DNA from: Aureococcus anophagefferens | Lineage: Eukaryota > Sar > Pelagophyceae > Pelagomonadales > Pelagomonadaceae | Length of the DNA stretch: 64,000 nt | NCBI RefSeq assembly: GCF_000186865.1 | Contig: NW_008705585.1 | Span: 278,895 to 342,894, forward strand | Direction of reading: 5' to 3' | Shown here: positions 48,715 to 57,918 of the stretch, piece after piece | Position numbering within the stretch: position 1 is the first letter of the stretch | How the letters are laid out: each line of letters opens with the position of its first letter | Position numbers and translations under genes: made by a program | Notes under the pieces: model-generated | The model's input: only the letters and a program-made list of their open reading frames with translations | The model's database searches: none | Told to the model about the DNA's origin: nothing

Positions 48715-49704
48715 ATGGTGTTGAACCTGATCACGCGAGATTTGAGCAAACCGAAGGCGCGGCGCGTCGCTCCCAGTCTCTTAAAGCCGTCGCTGCCGGA
48801 GGAGAAGGTGGACGGCGATGAGCGCATCGCGCGGCAGGCGTCGCCGATATCGATCACGGAGGACGACTTCACCATCGGCGACCTCGTGGGCGAGTCGATG
48901 GCCGAGGGCTTGCGCGCGGTGACGCCGTCGCCCGAGATCCTCCGCGAATCGACGGCCCCGGGGCTCGCCGCCGCGGGGTCGCCGCCGTCGCCCGAGATCC
49001 TCCGCGACTACTTCTCGCGCCTCGGCGCGGCGCCCGAGCCTCCCGCGACGGCGACGCCGTCGCCCCCCGTCGGCCTCGCGGCCGGACCCGACGCCGAGTG
49101 GCTCCTCAACGCCACGGCCCTCCGCGACAAGGGCACGCTCCGCGACGAGGTCGCGGCGAACGTGGCGAGGAGGAACTCGTGCCCCGACCTCGTCGAGCGC
49201 GCGACGGGCCGGTCCGACCGCCGGAGCCCGGACATGAGCCTCGTCGCGGGCGTGTCGGACCGCTTCGGCTTCCGGAGCGTCGCCGACATGAAGCTCGTCG
49301 CGCTCGTCCGCTCGGAGTCGAACTCGAGCCTCGCCGACATGGCGTCCAAGTCGCCGGACCTCTCGCCGCGGCGCGCGCTCCTCCGCGCGGCGTCGTCGCC
49401 GAGCTTCTCCCGGTCCGCGCGGAGCTACGAGGCCGTCGATGACCCGGACGCGGCGAGCGACGACGGCGACCGGTTTCTGAAGGAAATGACATCCATGCCA
49501 CTCGCCAAGGTCGTGCAGGTCGTGCTGCTGTCGCGCGTCGGCCGGCTCCGCGCGATCGTCGGCGGCCTCCGCGCGCTCGTCGCGGGCGACGGCGCGTTGG
49601 ACGCGCTGCTGTCGGCCTCGCTGCTCCTCGCGGCCCGCGACCTCGCGCTCATCAACGTCGTCGTCTGCCTCACGATCCTCCACCTCAAGCTCCGGCGCCC
49701 CTGA
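48715..49704 (+). CDS. Unknown Ser-rich protein with C-terminal hydrophobic segments
   Basis: 329 residues from MVLNLITRDLSKPKARR; the TG-rich DNA just before it has an earlier in-frame ATG at 48664 that is unlikely to be used. The N-terminal 230 residues are disordered with a repeated TPSPEILRE/PPSPEILRDYF motif and several basic-x-x-Ser sites. The last 80 residues include LAKVVQVVLLSRVGRLRAIV and SASLLLAARDLALINVVVCLTIL, probable membrane or amphipathic helices, ending in LKLRRP. No family was recognised; a tail-anchored or membrane-associated regulatory protein is possible. Confidence 0.6.
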   Translation: MVLNLITRDLSKPKARRVAPSLLKPSLPEEKVDGDERIARQASPISITEDDFTIGDLVGESMAEGLRAVTPSPEILRESTAPGLAAAGSPPSPEILRDYFSRLGAAPEPPATATPSPPVGLAAGPDAEWLLNATALRDKGTLRDEVAANVARRNSCPDLVERATGRSDRRSPDMSLVAGVSDRFGFRSVADMKLVALVRSESNSSLADMASKSPDLSPRRALLRAASSPSFSRSARSYEAVDDPDAASDDGDRFLKEMTSMPLAKVVQVVLLSRVGRLRAIVGGLRALVAGDGALDALLSASLLLAARDLALINVVVCLTILHLKLRRP

Positions 49705-49889
49705 TCGACCTCAAGCCAGAGGAGCCAGGATACCCTCTGATCTGCAAGCGCCCCCGATCGACCTCGCGCGCCGCGCCGCGAGCTTTCGCAGAAAGTTTTT
49801 CGCGCCGCGGCGCCCGTTCTCGACTGATACCCGCGAATCACACCCGCAGCCGACCCCGCAGCGGCGACGCCCCGTGCTTAATCGAACCC

Positions 49890-50558
49890 TTAGGACAGCC
49901 CCGCCTCGATGAAGTCCTCGACGTCGTCCGCGTCGTCGAAGCGCACGGCGAGCGCGTGGTGGACGAGCTCCCGGTCGCGGTAGACGAGGAGCGCGGGCAG
50001 CTCGGCCTCGTTGATCTCCATGCCAAAGGCCTCGTGGGCGAGGCACGTCGCCTCGGCGTCGAGGCGCAGCAGCACGGGCGCCGCCGCGCCCACGAAGCGG
50101 CAGTCCGACGGGTGCGCCGCCTGCCGCGCGGCGAGGAGCCCCAAAGCGCGGTCGACCTTCGCGCACGCGGGCACGGCCGACGAGGACACGTGGATGACGA
50201 CGGGCGTCGCCGCGTCGGCGCGGCGGATGGCGTCGAGCATCTTCGCCGGGTCGACGACGGTCGTCACGAGCGGCGCGGCGCCCTTGAGTTCCGCGAGGCG
50301 CCGCGCGCGCAGCGCCTCGACCTCGGCCTCGCGCGTCGCGCGGTAGGCCTCGCCGCCGGCCATGGTCGCGCGCACGAGGTCGTGCGTCTCCTGGGAGACG
50401 TGCGCCGGCTTGTCGACCTGCGGCATGGACGGCCGGTGCTGGCTCGCGACGGCCAGCGGGTCGTCGAGGAACTCGTCGTCGCTGTCGGCGCCGCCGTCCT
50501 GCATGGGCCGGTCGTCGCAGCGCTCGAAGTCCGTGTTCCTGTTGGCCATGGAGGCCAT
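49890..50558 (-). CDS. Phosducin-like (thioredoxin-fold) protein
   Basis: 222 residues from MASMANRNTDFERCDD. The acidic N-terminus is followed by a charged helix (YRATREAEVEALRARRLAEL). A thioredoxin-like fold comes next: PVVIHVSSSAVPACAKVDRA in place of a CxxC site, then LLRLDAEATCLAHEAFGMEI, ELPALLVYRDRELVHHALAV and an acidic end DDVEDFIEAGLS. The missing redox cysteine pair and the layout (helix, Trx fold, short acidic tail) fit phosducin-like proteins, which assist the CCT chaperonin in folding tubulin, actin or G-beta. Which subfamily is unclear. Confidence 0.72.
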   Translation of the reverse strand: MASMANRNTDFERCDDRPMQDGGADSDDEFLDDPLAVASQHRPSMPQVDKPAHVSQETHDLVRATMAGGEAYRATREAEVEALRARRLAELKGAAPLVTTVVDPAKMLDAIRRADAATPVVIHVSSSAVPACAKVDRALGLLAARQAAHPSDCRFVGAAAPVLLRLDAEATCLAHEAFGMEINEAELPALLVYRDRELVHHALAVRFDDADDVEDFIEAGLS

Positions 50559-50675
50559 CTCTTTGCAGCTCGGCGGGGTCGGCGGCGTCGACGGCGGCAG
50601 CGGCGGCGGCGATGGCGGCGAAGGTGCAGTTTGGGTGCACCTCGTCTGCACGATGGCTGCCTTCTCCAGGCATCC

Positions 50676-52151
50676 ATGACACTCCGCATCATACTCGTCG
50701 TCGCGGCGCTGGCCCGGGCCGTCGACCCCTGGACCGTGCTGCGCGGCTTTCCGCCGCTGCGCCACGTCGAGGACGAGAAGCCGTGGCTGCCCAAGGTGAC
50801 GCTGCGCGGGCTGCGGGCAGCCTTCTCCGGCGGCGACGCGAGGCTGCAGGCGTTCATGCGCCAGCTGGAAGCCGGCGCGCCGGTCACGGTCGTCGCCGTC
50901 GGCGGATCGGTGACGGCCGGGGTCATGTGCACGGAGGGCGAGCGCGCTTTGCAGGCGTGCTGCTGGTCGCGGCGCGTCTTCGACTGGATCTCCGAAGCCG
51001 CGAACGGCACGGCGACCTACCGCAACGTCGCGCGCGCGGGCACGACGTCGACGGGGTTCCTGCCCGCGGCGGCGCACGTCGTGCGCCAGGCGCTCGCGGA
51101 CGCGGCGTCGACGGAAGGCGAGCGCGTGCTCCTCTTCGTCGACTTCAGCGTCAACGACTCCTTCGAGTACGGCAAGTACCACGAGGACCACCACGGCTAC
51201 GCGCGGCTCAAGGGCACGGGCCTCGTCGCGGAGCGGCTCGTCCAGGAGATCCTCGCCGCCGCGCCGCGCGTCGCCGTCGTGCCGCTCGTCATGCCCTGCC
51301 CCGCGTGCGAAACGACGGCGTCGACGTACGGCAAGGTCTATGCCCATTATGCGTTACCGGCCGTCGATCTGACGCGCGTGCCCGGCAACTGGTGGCCGGC
51401 CTGCAAGCAGCACCGCTGCCGCATGACCGCCGAATCGGCGCACCCGACGCGGGCGTCGGCGTGACGATGTTCGAGAGATTTCGGCTGGGAAACCATCATG
51501 CTTGGTAGGTGGGAGTTCCACCAGCTCTTCGCCGAGGTCGTCGTCTGGGCGCTCGCGACGGCCGCGCGCGAGGCCGCGCCGCGCCGCGCCGCGGCGCCGG
51601 GACCGTACCACAAGCCCGCGGACCTCGCCAAGTTCGCGACGTGCGGCAACGGGACCTACCACTCGGCCTTCGGCGCCTACCGCGGCCCCTGCGACCGCGC
51701 GCCGGGCGTCGCGGCCGCGGCGGGCTGCGTCGTCGCGGAGGACCGGCCGGGCAAGCCGGCCTACGTGCTGCGCGGCGCGGGCGCGCACGTCGCGTTCGCG
51801 CTGGACTTCCTCGCGGAGTCGCCGGCGCTGAGCGTGTCCTACGTGCGGTCCTACGAGAACGTCGGAACAGCGACGCTGTCGCTCAACGGCGCCCACTACG
51901 ACCTCGAGGGCCTGCGGACGGACTCGCGGACGACGCAGACGCACTCCGAATTCTTCAACGTCGCGCTGCCCAAGTCGCTGGACCAGACGACGTCGACGTC
52001 CGTCGCCGAGGCGAAGAGGATGGGGCGGCCCCTCGGCGACGCGGGCGCCAAGGGCTTCGGCGTGCGCGCCGGGACGCGGCATCTGCCGCTGACGATCCGC
52101 CTCGCGGCCGGCGCGCCGAAGTTTGGGCTCGTCTCCGTCGCCGCGTGCTAG
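50676..52151 (+). CDS. Secreted SGNH/GDSL-type hydrolase-like protein, two exons
   Basis: Exons 50676-51454 and 51509-52151 give 473 residues. A signal peptide (MTLRIILVVAALARA) is followed by VTVVAVGGSVTAGVMCTEGE (block I, Ser in GGSVTAG) and VLLFVDFSVNDSFEYGKYH (Asn-Asp block). After the junction HPTRA-WEFHQLFAEVVVW carries the C-terminal His region. Together these match SGNH-fold esterases/acetyltransferases of the CAS1/Cap64-like kind. A beta-rich C-terminal part with LSVSYVRSYENVGTATLSLN and cysteines follows. Acting on cell-surface or polysaccharide esters is inference. The 54-nt intron belongs to a family also present in the RNase H2A gene. The stop sits in a tandem duplication shared with the next gene. 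Confidence 0.75.
51455..51508 (+). repeat. Family 3 short intron, copy 1 (54 nt)
   Basis: GT-AG intron in the SGNH gene. It shares GACGAT(G)TTCGAGAGATTT, a GGGAAA a few bases later and the end TCATGCTTGGTAG with the RNase H2A intron at 58465-58552. The hosts are unrelated and on opposite strands, and the intron sense follows the gene in both. Confidence 0.8.
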
Positions 52152-52227
52152 GTTAGAGTTCGCCGCGGTCGCCGGGCCTCGTCTCCGTCGCCGCGTGCTA
52201 GGTTAGAGTTCGCTGCGGTCGTCGGGC
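52128..52227. repeat. 50-bp tandem duplication spanning two convergent stop codons
   Basis: CTCGTCTCCGTCGCCGCGTG recurs 50 bp apart. Each copy holds TAGGTTA: TAG ends the plus-strand SGNH gene (in copy 1) and TTA (TAA on minus) ends the oxygenase gene (in copy 2). Confidence 0.9.
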
Positions 52228-53126
52228 CTCCGGGGCTCGGGCCGGTGCTCCGTGGCGTTCGCGGCCTGGTGGGCCCAGAACTCGACGGCGAGGACCTCCC
52301 GCTTGCCGCGCGTGACCATGCCGATGCCGTGGGGCACGTCCGAGCGGATCAGCACGCCCCCAAAGTGGGCGAGGTCGACCTCGTAGGCGTCGTGGCCGTG
52401 GCGCGCGACGAAGTGGCCGCCGTCGAAGTCGCTCCCCGGGTCGCTGAGCATGAGCACGAGCGTGTAGGTCGAGTGCGCGTCGCGGTGGAAGTCGAGGCGC
52501 CCCGCGCGGCGGTAGGTGACCTTCTCGACGACGCGCAGCTCCAAGTCCCGCGGGTCCGCCGCGAAGGCCGGCCCCGCGCCCGCCGCCGCCGCCGCGGCGA
52601 CGGCGTAGACGCGGTCCGCGAGCTCTGGGGCAGCGCGTTGGAAGTACCAGTTCAGGTTCGCGCAGAGGTTCGCGCCGCTCTGGTCGTGGAAGGGCCGCTC
52701 CTCGGGCTTGCGGTCCGGCCCGTGGCGCTCGACGCAGGCCGCGAGCGCGCCCAGGTTCGCGACGTCCGCGTCGCCGAGCGCGCCGTAGACCGCGACGGCG
52801 TCGTCCGTGACGACTTCCCGGTGCGCGGGGCCGCGCGACACGCGCGACGCGTAGGGCGCGTAGCACGTGAGCACCTTCGCCAGCGCCGCCTCCATGCAGT
52901 CGTCCGTCGCGCAGGGCCGCTGCTTGCGCCTCGTGTGCTCCTCGCCGTGGCGGTAGTGGCGCCGATGCTCGGAGTCGTGGGCGTGCGTGCCCGCGCTCGA
53001 CGCCGCGCCGCCCTGCGCCTCGCGCGCCGCCTTGCTGTGCGCCCGGGCCCGCGCCATGGCCGCCGCGGCGTCGTCGCGGTCCATCGCCGACGCGCGCAAT
53101 GATAACACTGCGACGAGCCATCGCAT
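52203..53126 (-). CDS. 2-oxoglutarate/Fe(II) dioxygenase-like (prolyl 4-hydroxylase type), secretory
   Basis: 307 residues from MRWLVAVLSLRASAMDRD, a short signal peptide. A His/Arg-rich region follows. The jelly-roll core has GRLDFHRDAHSTYTLVLML (HxD metal pair), a DFDGGHFVARHG strand (the FxGG of prolyl hydroxylases), and RSDVPHGIGMVTRGKREVLA (distal His and the Arg/Lys that binds 2-oxoglutarate). All expected ligands are present, so an active hydroxylase of secretory-pathway proteins is likely; the substrate is unknown. Two Cys-containing segments (RPCATDDCMEAAL, LTCYAPYA) may form disulfides. Head-to-head with the EF-hand/ankyrin gene, starts 167 bp apart. Confidence 0.82.
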   Translation of the reverse strand: MRWLVAVLSLRASAMDRDDAAAAMARARAHSKAAREAQGGAASSAGTHAHDSEHRRHYRHGEEHTRRKQRPCATDDCMEAALAKVLTCYAPYASRVSRGPAHREVVTDDAVAVYGALGDADVANLGALAACVERHGPDRKPEERPFHDQSGANLCANLNWYFQRAAPELADRVYAVAAAAAAGAGPAFAADPRDLELRVVEKVTYRRAGRLDFHRDAHSTYTLVLMLSDPGSDFDGGHFVARHGHDAYEVDLAHFGGVLIRSDVPHGIGMVTRGKREVLAVEFWAHQAANATEHRPEPRRPDDRSEL

Positions 53127-53293
53127 CGCGTTCGAAAGGGCAAACTTTGAGAGCGCGCTAACGTTAACCCGTGCATCATCACCCAGGTGGAATCCTTGAT
53201 CTCTCAGCGCTGCGCTATAGCTCGCGCGATTCGCGCCGGGCAGCCGCGCACCGCCCCTCCTGGTGTGCGCCGCGTCGTCGGAGCAGTGGCGCC

Positions 53294-55407
53294 ATGCCCG
53301 GCCTCAGCCTGCTGCTCGAGCAGCGCGCGGCGCGCATCAAGCGCCTCGAGTCCCAGCCCAAGCCCATCCCGCTCAAGGAGCACCGCGACTACGGCAAGTA
53401 CTTCACGTGGCTCAAGGAGGGCAAGTTCAGCAAGGGCGAGATCTCGACGCAGCTGCTCCACGCGGGCCTCGACGCCAAGGTCCTGGAGCAGGACCCGGAG
53501 AAGCCGTTGGGCTGGAAGGCGGGCGACGAGGTGTCCAAACGGCCGAAGTCCGCGCCCGCGCCCGTGACGTCGCGGAGCAAGCCGGGCCTCCAGGCCGTCT
53601 TCTCCATGTTCGACCAGGGCTCCGGGTCCATGGACACGCGGCGCCTCGGCGCCTGCCTCCACAAGCTCGGCATCAAGTACGACCGGACGCTCCTCGACGA
53701 GGCGACGGCCGCGTTCGACGCGGACAAGTCCGGGAAGATCGAGTTCGACGAGTTCGTCGAGATGTTCGCGACGCTGCGGGCGAGCGACGAGCTGCGTTTA
53801 GGCGAGATCGGCGCCAAGGTGCTGCCCCTCGACGACAGCGAGGCGTCCGACGCGAAGGCCGCGTTCGACAAGATCGACGCCGACGGCTCGGGCGCCATCC
53901 AGGGCAGGACAAGGGTGATTCAACATAGCTTCAACGTGAGTGTTCCGCGCGCGCGCGTTCTGGAAAAAGCATCCACGCTTCGAGACCGTTCCGAGAGATG
54001 ATCGCTCGTCCAAAAGTCAGCCGAAACGAGTGGAAAACGGCCGAGAGATGAGCCTTTGAAGTTGGGAATTTCGCACTCTTGTCCTGCCCAGGCGCCATCG
54101 ACGAGGGGGAGGTCGAGGCGCTCTTCAAGGACGTCGGCCTGTCCGCCACGAAGAAGGAGATCGCGTCGCTGATCCAGTTCCTGGACACGGACAAGTCGGG
54201 CGAGATCGAGTTCAACGAGTTCACGCGGCTCATGGAGATGGCCAAGGGCCGCCAGACCGAGGCCGGCGCGCCGCTGAACGCGGTGGCCGCGCTGGCGGAT
54301 TTGTTCGAGGAGCGGCGCAAGGCCGACAAGGTCAAGCAGGTCGCCATCTCCGCGGCGCTGGCGGCGCTGCACCGCGGCGCGACGACGATCAAGGACATCG
54401 CGATGCTCGCGGAGTCGACGGTCCGCGTGTTGGTCGGCCAGCAGACGTCGGACGCGGTGACAAGGATCTTGAAGGAGGCGGGCGAGGGCGCCCTCGAGGC
54501 CGCGCTCGCCCTCGCGCGCACGGAGTTGATGTTGGCCTGCGAGACGGGCGACCTCGACGTGGTGAAGAAGGCGCTCGCGAAGGGCGCGCCGCCGGACACG
54601 AGGCAGCGCGACTGCGACGGCACGTTCGCGGCCCCGGAGCCGACGAGTTTGATGGCGTCGCCGCGCGACCCGTCCCTGGACGAGGAGCCCAAGCACGGCG
54701 CGGGCCGGACCGTGCTCCTCGTGGCGCTGGAGAACGGCCACGCGAAGATCGCCTACGAGCTCATCGCGGCGGGCGCGACGCACGACCTCGCGGACGACAC
54801 GGACGGCCTCACGCCGCTCATGATGGCGCCCAAGGCGCTGAGCGTGGTCAAGCACGCGAAGCTCGTGGACTGCCTCTTCGGCTGCGGCCCCGCGGCGAAG
54901 CCGGACATGAAAAAGGCGGACGTCGCCGCGACGCTCGAGGCGACGGGCTGGACCGCGGCGTCGTACGCGGCCGCGTTCGGCCGCGACGCGTACCTGCGGC
55001 GGCTGGTCAAGGAGGGCTGCCCGCCGAACGCGAGCCGGCCGGGCACGGCGAGCCCCCTCATCCTCGCGGCGAAGAACGACCACCTCCGCTGCGTCGAGTT
55101 CCTCTGCAACGACCCGGACCTCATGGGCGTGACGCAGCTCGACGCCAAGGACGAGCAGGCGAAGACGGCCGTGGCCTGGGCCCAGGCGGGGGACCACAAG
55201 CCCGTCATCGAGGTCATCAACAAGGCGCGCGCGCGCGCGGCGAACCCGGAGGCCTTCCAGAAGGACAACCGGCGCAAGTCGTCCGTCGGCCGCGGCGACC
55301 TCGCCAACTCCGCGTCGGCGGGCGCGCTCGGCGCCAAGAGCAAGAGCGGCCGGCGCCGCTCCTTCTCGGGCTCGTTCGGCGACAAGCCCGAGAAGAAGGC
55401 CGCCTAG
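53294..55407 (+). CDS. EF-hand and ankyrin-repeat protein with an introner inside an EF-hand
   Basis: Exons 53294-53891 and 54092-55407 give 637 residues from MPGLSLLLEQRAARIKRL. EF-hand-like units: FSMFDQGSGSMDTRRLG (degenerate), FDADKSGKIEFDEFVEMF, FDKIDADGSGAIDEGEVEAL and LDTDKSGEIEFNEFTRLM; three have full calcium loops. Ankyrin-like repeats follow (LMLACETGDLDVVKKALAKG, VLLVALENGHAKIAYELIAA, SPLILAAKNDHLRCVEFLCN). The tail is basic and Ser-rich (KSKSGRRRSFSGSFGDKPEK). The introner splits the third calcium loop between G and AID and needs a GC donor; splicing restores a perfect loop. A calcium-responsive adaptor is inferred; no catalytic domain is visible. Confidence 0.9.
53900..54091 (+). 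mobile_element. Introner element, family 1, copy 4 (192 bp), opposite to its gene's sense compared with the others
   Basis: Same length and interior as copies 1-3. Perfect duplication GCGCCATC at 53892-53899 and 54092-54099. All four copies lie in the same direction on the plus strand. Copies 1-3 are in minus-strand genes and this one is in a plus-strand gene, so the element works as an intron in both directions. Here the donor is GC and the acceptor is the right-end CAG. Confidence 0.92.
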
Positions 55408-55500
55408 GCGCCTCCTTCCCTCCCCAAAAACGTAAAGAGCCCTGTCCTTGCACCGGTACTTGGCTTCAAGTGAAGCCCAATTGCAATTGTGGGCGCGACG

Positions 55501-56727
55501 ATGGTGGCGCGATGGATGCTCGTCGCGCTGTCGTGCGCCGCGCCGGCGGCGTCCGACGACTTCCGGTCGGCGCCGCTGCCCGTGGCCTTCGACGAGCGCC
55601 TCGACGTGCTGCTCGAGGAGCGCGGCGTCTACGGCGAGGTGCACCGCATCGAGACCGAGGCGGCCTACGTCTACGAGAAGCTCGGCGCGCGCTACGGCAA
55701 GCGGCTCCAGCTGCCGCGGTCGCCCGAGGCGCTCGTCAACGCCTGGCCCGCGCTCTTCGGCGAGCCCTTCGAGGAGCGCCGCGAGCACGCGGCCGTCGTC
55801 GTCGTGCTCCACTGCTTCTCCGACGCGCGGCGCGCGGCGGCGCTGCAACGCTGGCGGCACGCGCACTTGAAGCGGACGCGCCACCTCTTCGCATCGGACC
55901 GCCTCGACGTCGGCGCCGGCTTCCTGGGCTTCCCCGACGACGACGGCAAGCAGGGCGTCGACTTCACGACGACGGGCGGCAAGTACCTCGGCGCGCACCG
56001 GCCGCTGCTGGCGCTCATGTTCGCCAACGACACCTGGGGCGGCGCCTTCGACTGGCTCGCCCACGGCGACGACGACACGCGCTTCGAGTTGTCGCGGCTG
56101 GGCGCCTACCTCGGCGCGCGCGACGCGGCGCTGCCCCTCTTCGTCGGCATGCCGGGCCACCGCCACTACCCGTGCAAGCCCGCCGCGGGCCCGCTGCGCG
56201 CCGCGGACCCCTTCGCCTGCTGCGTCGACGATTCCCAGCCCTGCCGCGTCGACGTGCCGCCGAGCAAGCCCTACTTCTCCTTCGAGCTGAACCGGTCCGA
56301 CACGCGGACGATCGGGCCGGGCGTCGGCGGCGGGCCCGGCGACGGCACGGTCGTCGTGACGCCCTGCCGGCGCCGCGGCAAGCGCAAGCCCTGCTGCCCC
56401 GTGCGCCAGCGCCACGACGACAGCCCCTTCCCCTACCGCTACCACCCGACGCGGGGGCGCGTGCACTACCACAACCTCGCGAGCTGGGCCTACGGCGGCA
56501 TCGGCTACTACGTGTCCCGGGGCCTGCTCGCCGAGATCACGCGCCACGAGTGGCAGGCCTGCGCCGACAAGCTCGTCTGCGGCAACGCGGACCAGCGCGT
56601 CTCCACGTGCCTCTTCAACCACGGCTTCCAGCTCTCCCGCGTCGCGGAGCCGCGCGCCTTCGCGATCCACGGCGCGCCCGTGCTCGACGCGCCGCCGGGC
56701 GCCGTGCTCTTCCGGGGGGCGGGGTAA
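55501..56727 (+). CDS. Fringe/GT31-like glycosyltransferase, secretory
   Basis: 408 residues from MVARWMLVALSCAAPAAS, a signal peptide or anchor. The catalytic part reads HAAVVVVLHCFSDARRAAAL, then WGGAFDWLAHGDDDTRFELS, where DDDT is the metal-binding acidic triad found in Fringe, C1GalT and related GT31 enzymes. SWAYGGIGYYVSRGLLAEIT then corresponds to the conserved GGAGxxxS segment. Several cysteines (FACCVDDSQPCRV, KPCCPVRQ) suggest disulfides. It should extend glycans in the Golgi; donor and acceptor are unknown. Single exon; the GTG-initiated extension upstream is not credible in a nuclear gene. Confidence 0.82.
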   Translation: MVARWMLVALSCAAPAASDDFRSAPLPVAFDERLDVLLEERGVYGEVHRIETEAAYVYEKLGARYGKRLQLPRSPEALVNAWPALFGEPFEERREHAAVVVVLHCFSDARRAAALQRWRHAHLKRTRHLFASDRLDVGAGFLGFPDDDGKQGVDFTTTGGKYLGAHRPLLALMFANDTWGGAFDWLAHGDDDTRFELSRLGAYLGARDAALPLFVGMPGHRHYPCKPAAGPLRAADPFACCVDDSQPCRVDVPPSKPYFSFELNRSDTRTIGPGVGGGPGDGTVVVTPCRRRGKRKPCCPVRQRHDDSPFPYRYHPTRGRVHYHNLASWAYGGIGYYVSRGLLAEITRHEWQACADKLVCGNADQRVSTCLFNHGFQLSRVAEPRAFAIHGAPVLDAPPGAVLFRGAG

Positions 56728-56818
56728 ACAGGAAGGATGGTATTCGGCTTCCGGGCCGTTGTTGAAGAGCCCTTGATGCCAATTTGCACTTGCCAGACAG
56801 AGCATGTGCGCAACGCAA

Positions 56819-56848
56819 ATGCGCAAAGCGCTCGTCCTCGCAGCATGA
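56819..56848 (+). promoter_or_regulatory. Upstream ORF made by a 35-bp-period duplication, overlapping the SET gene start
   Basis: CGCAAAGCGCTCGTCCTCGC occurs at 56822 and again at 56857, where it encodes part of the SET protein's leader. The first copy, with its own ATG at 56819, encodes MRKALVLAA and stops at TGA (56846-56848). This overlaps the main ATG (56845) as ATGA. Confidence 0.75.
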
Positions 56849-57918
56849 CATTGTGTCGCAAAGCGCTCGTCCTCGCAGCCGCGCTCGGCGCCGACGCCTT
56901 CACGCCCGGCTCGCGCGAGCACGCGCTGGCGCGCTGGGTCGAGTCCGAGGGCGGCTTCGTCGGCGACGTCGCATCGGAGACGCGCGACGGCGTCCGTGGC
57001 CTCTACGCCACGAAAGACGTGCCAAAGGGCGCGCTGCTGCTCCGCGTCCCGGAGGCGTGCTGCATCGCCGCCGACGAGGACCCGCAGTGGGGCCTCTCGC
57101 TGCGCGAGCTCGCGACGGCGCGCCTCGTCGGGTCGCTGAGCCGCGGCGAGCGGACGGCGTACACGGACGCGCTGCCCGCCGACGAGCCGCTGCTCTGCGA
57201 CTGGACCGACGCCGAGCTGTTGGAGCTCCAGTCGTTGAGGCTCGCCGAGGTCGCGCGGGGGATGACCCCGTTCCTCGACGAGAGCGTCGCGCGCGTGCTT
57301 CCCTACGTGCAAGGCACCGAGGCCGACGTGCGGAGGGCCGAGCGCTCCGTGCGGTCGAGGGCGCTCGTCTTCGACAGCGGCTTCAACTACCAGCCGTCGA
57401 TGGCGTTGGTGCCGCTGATCGACCTCGCGAACCATAAAACGCCGACCGCGGACGACGTCGAGCCCGTGGGCATCGACGCCGCGGCGAAGGCGATCGCCCT
57501 GGTCGCGCCCCGGGACCTCAATTCGGGCGACGAGGTGACGATCTGCTACCGCTACGAGGGCAACGAGAAGCTGCTCTTGGACTACGGCTTCGCGGAGCTG
57601 CTCCGCCCGGGCCAGACGTGTTACGAGGCGCTCCACCTCGGCGACGGCGTCGTCTGCGATTCGCCGCACGCGGACGCGCGCGCGCTCGACTCGCTCGGCG
57701 CCGCGCGGTTCCGCGACCTGCTGCGGACGTCGCTGGCTCGCGCGCCGACGACGCTCGAGGAGGACCGCGCGCGGCTCGCGGAGCGTCCGCCCCCGAGATA
57801 CCGCCACGCGCTCGTCTACCGCGCCGGCCAGAAGGCGCTCCTCGCCGCCGCGGTCGCCGCCCTCGAGGACCCCGACCCCGCGGCCGCGCTCGCGGCGATC
57901 CGCTTGGTACCATCTTAG
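56845..57918 (+). CDS. SET-domain protein methyltransferase (Rubisco LSMT/SETD-like), probably plastid
   Basis: 357 residues from MTLCRKALVLAAALGADAFTPG; the leader plus DAFTP resembles a stramenopile plastid signal (ASAFAP type). The SET fold shows GVRGLYATKDVPKGALLLRV at the start, LVPLIDLANHKTPTADDVEP (the NHx motif of the SAM/Lys site), LNSGDEVTICYRYEGNEKLLLDYGF (GDEV...YGF), then a Rubisco-LSMT-type substrate-binding helical part. Such enzymes trimethylate lysines, for example on Rubisco or aldolase. The target is unknown. Its stop overlaps that of RNase H2A (TTAG). Confidence 0.85.
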   Translation: MTLCRKALVLAAALGADAFTPGSREHALARWVESEGGFVGDVASETRDGVRGLYATKDVPKGALLLRVPEACCIAADEDPQWGLSLRELATARLVGSLSRGERTAYTDALPADEPLLCDWTDAELLELQSLRLAEVARGMTPFLDESVARVLPYVQGTEADVRRAERSVRSRALVFDSGFNYQPSMALVPLIDLANHKTPTADDVEPVGIDAAAKAIALVAPRDLNSGDEVTICYRYEGNEKLLLDYGFAELLRPGQTCYEALHLGDGVVCDSPHADARALDSLGAARFRDLLRTSLARAPTTLEEDRARLAERPPPRYRHALVYRAGQKALLAAAVAALEDPDPAAALAAIRLVPS

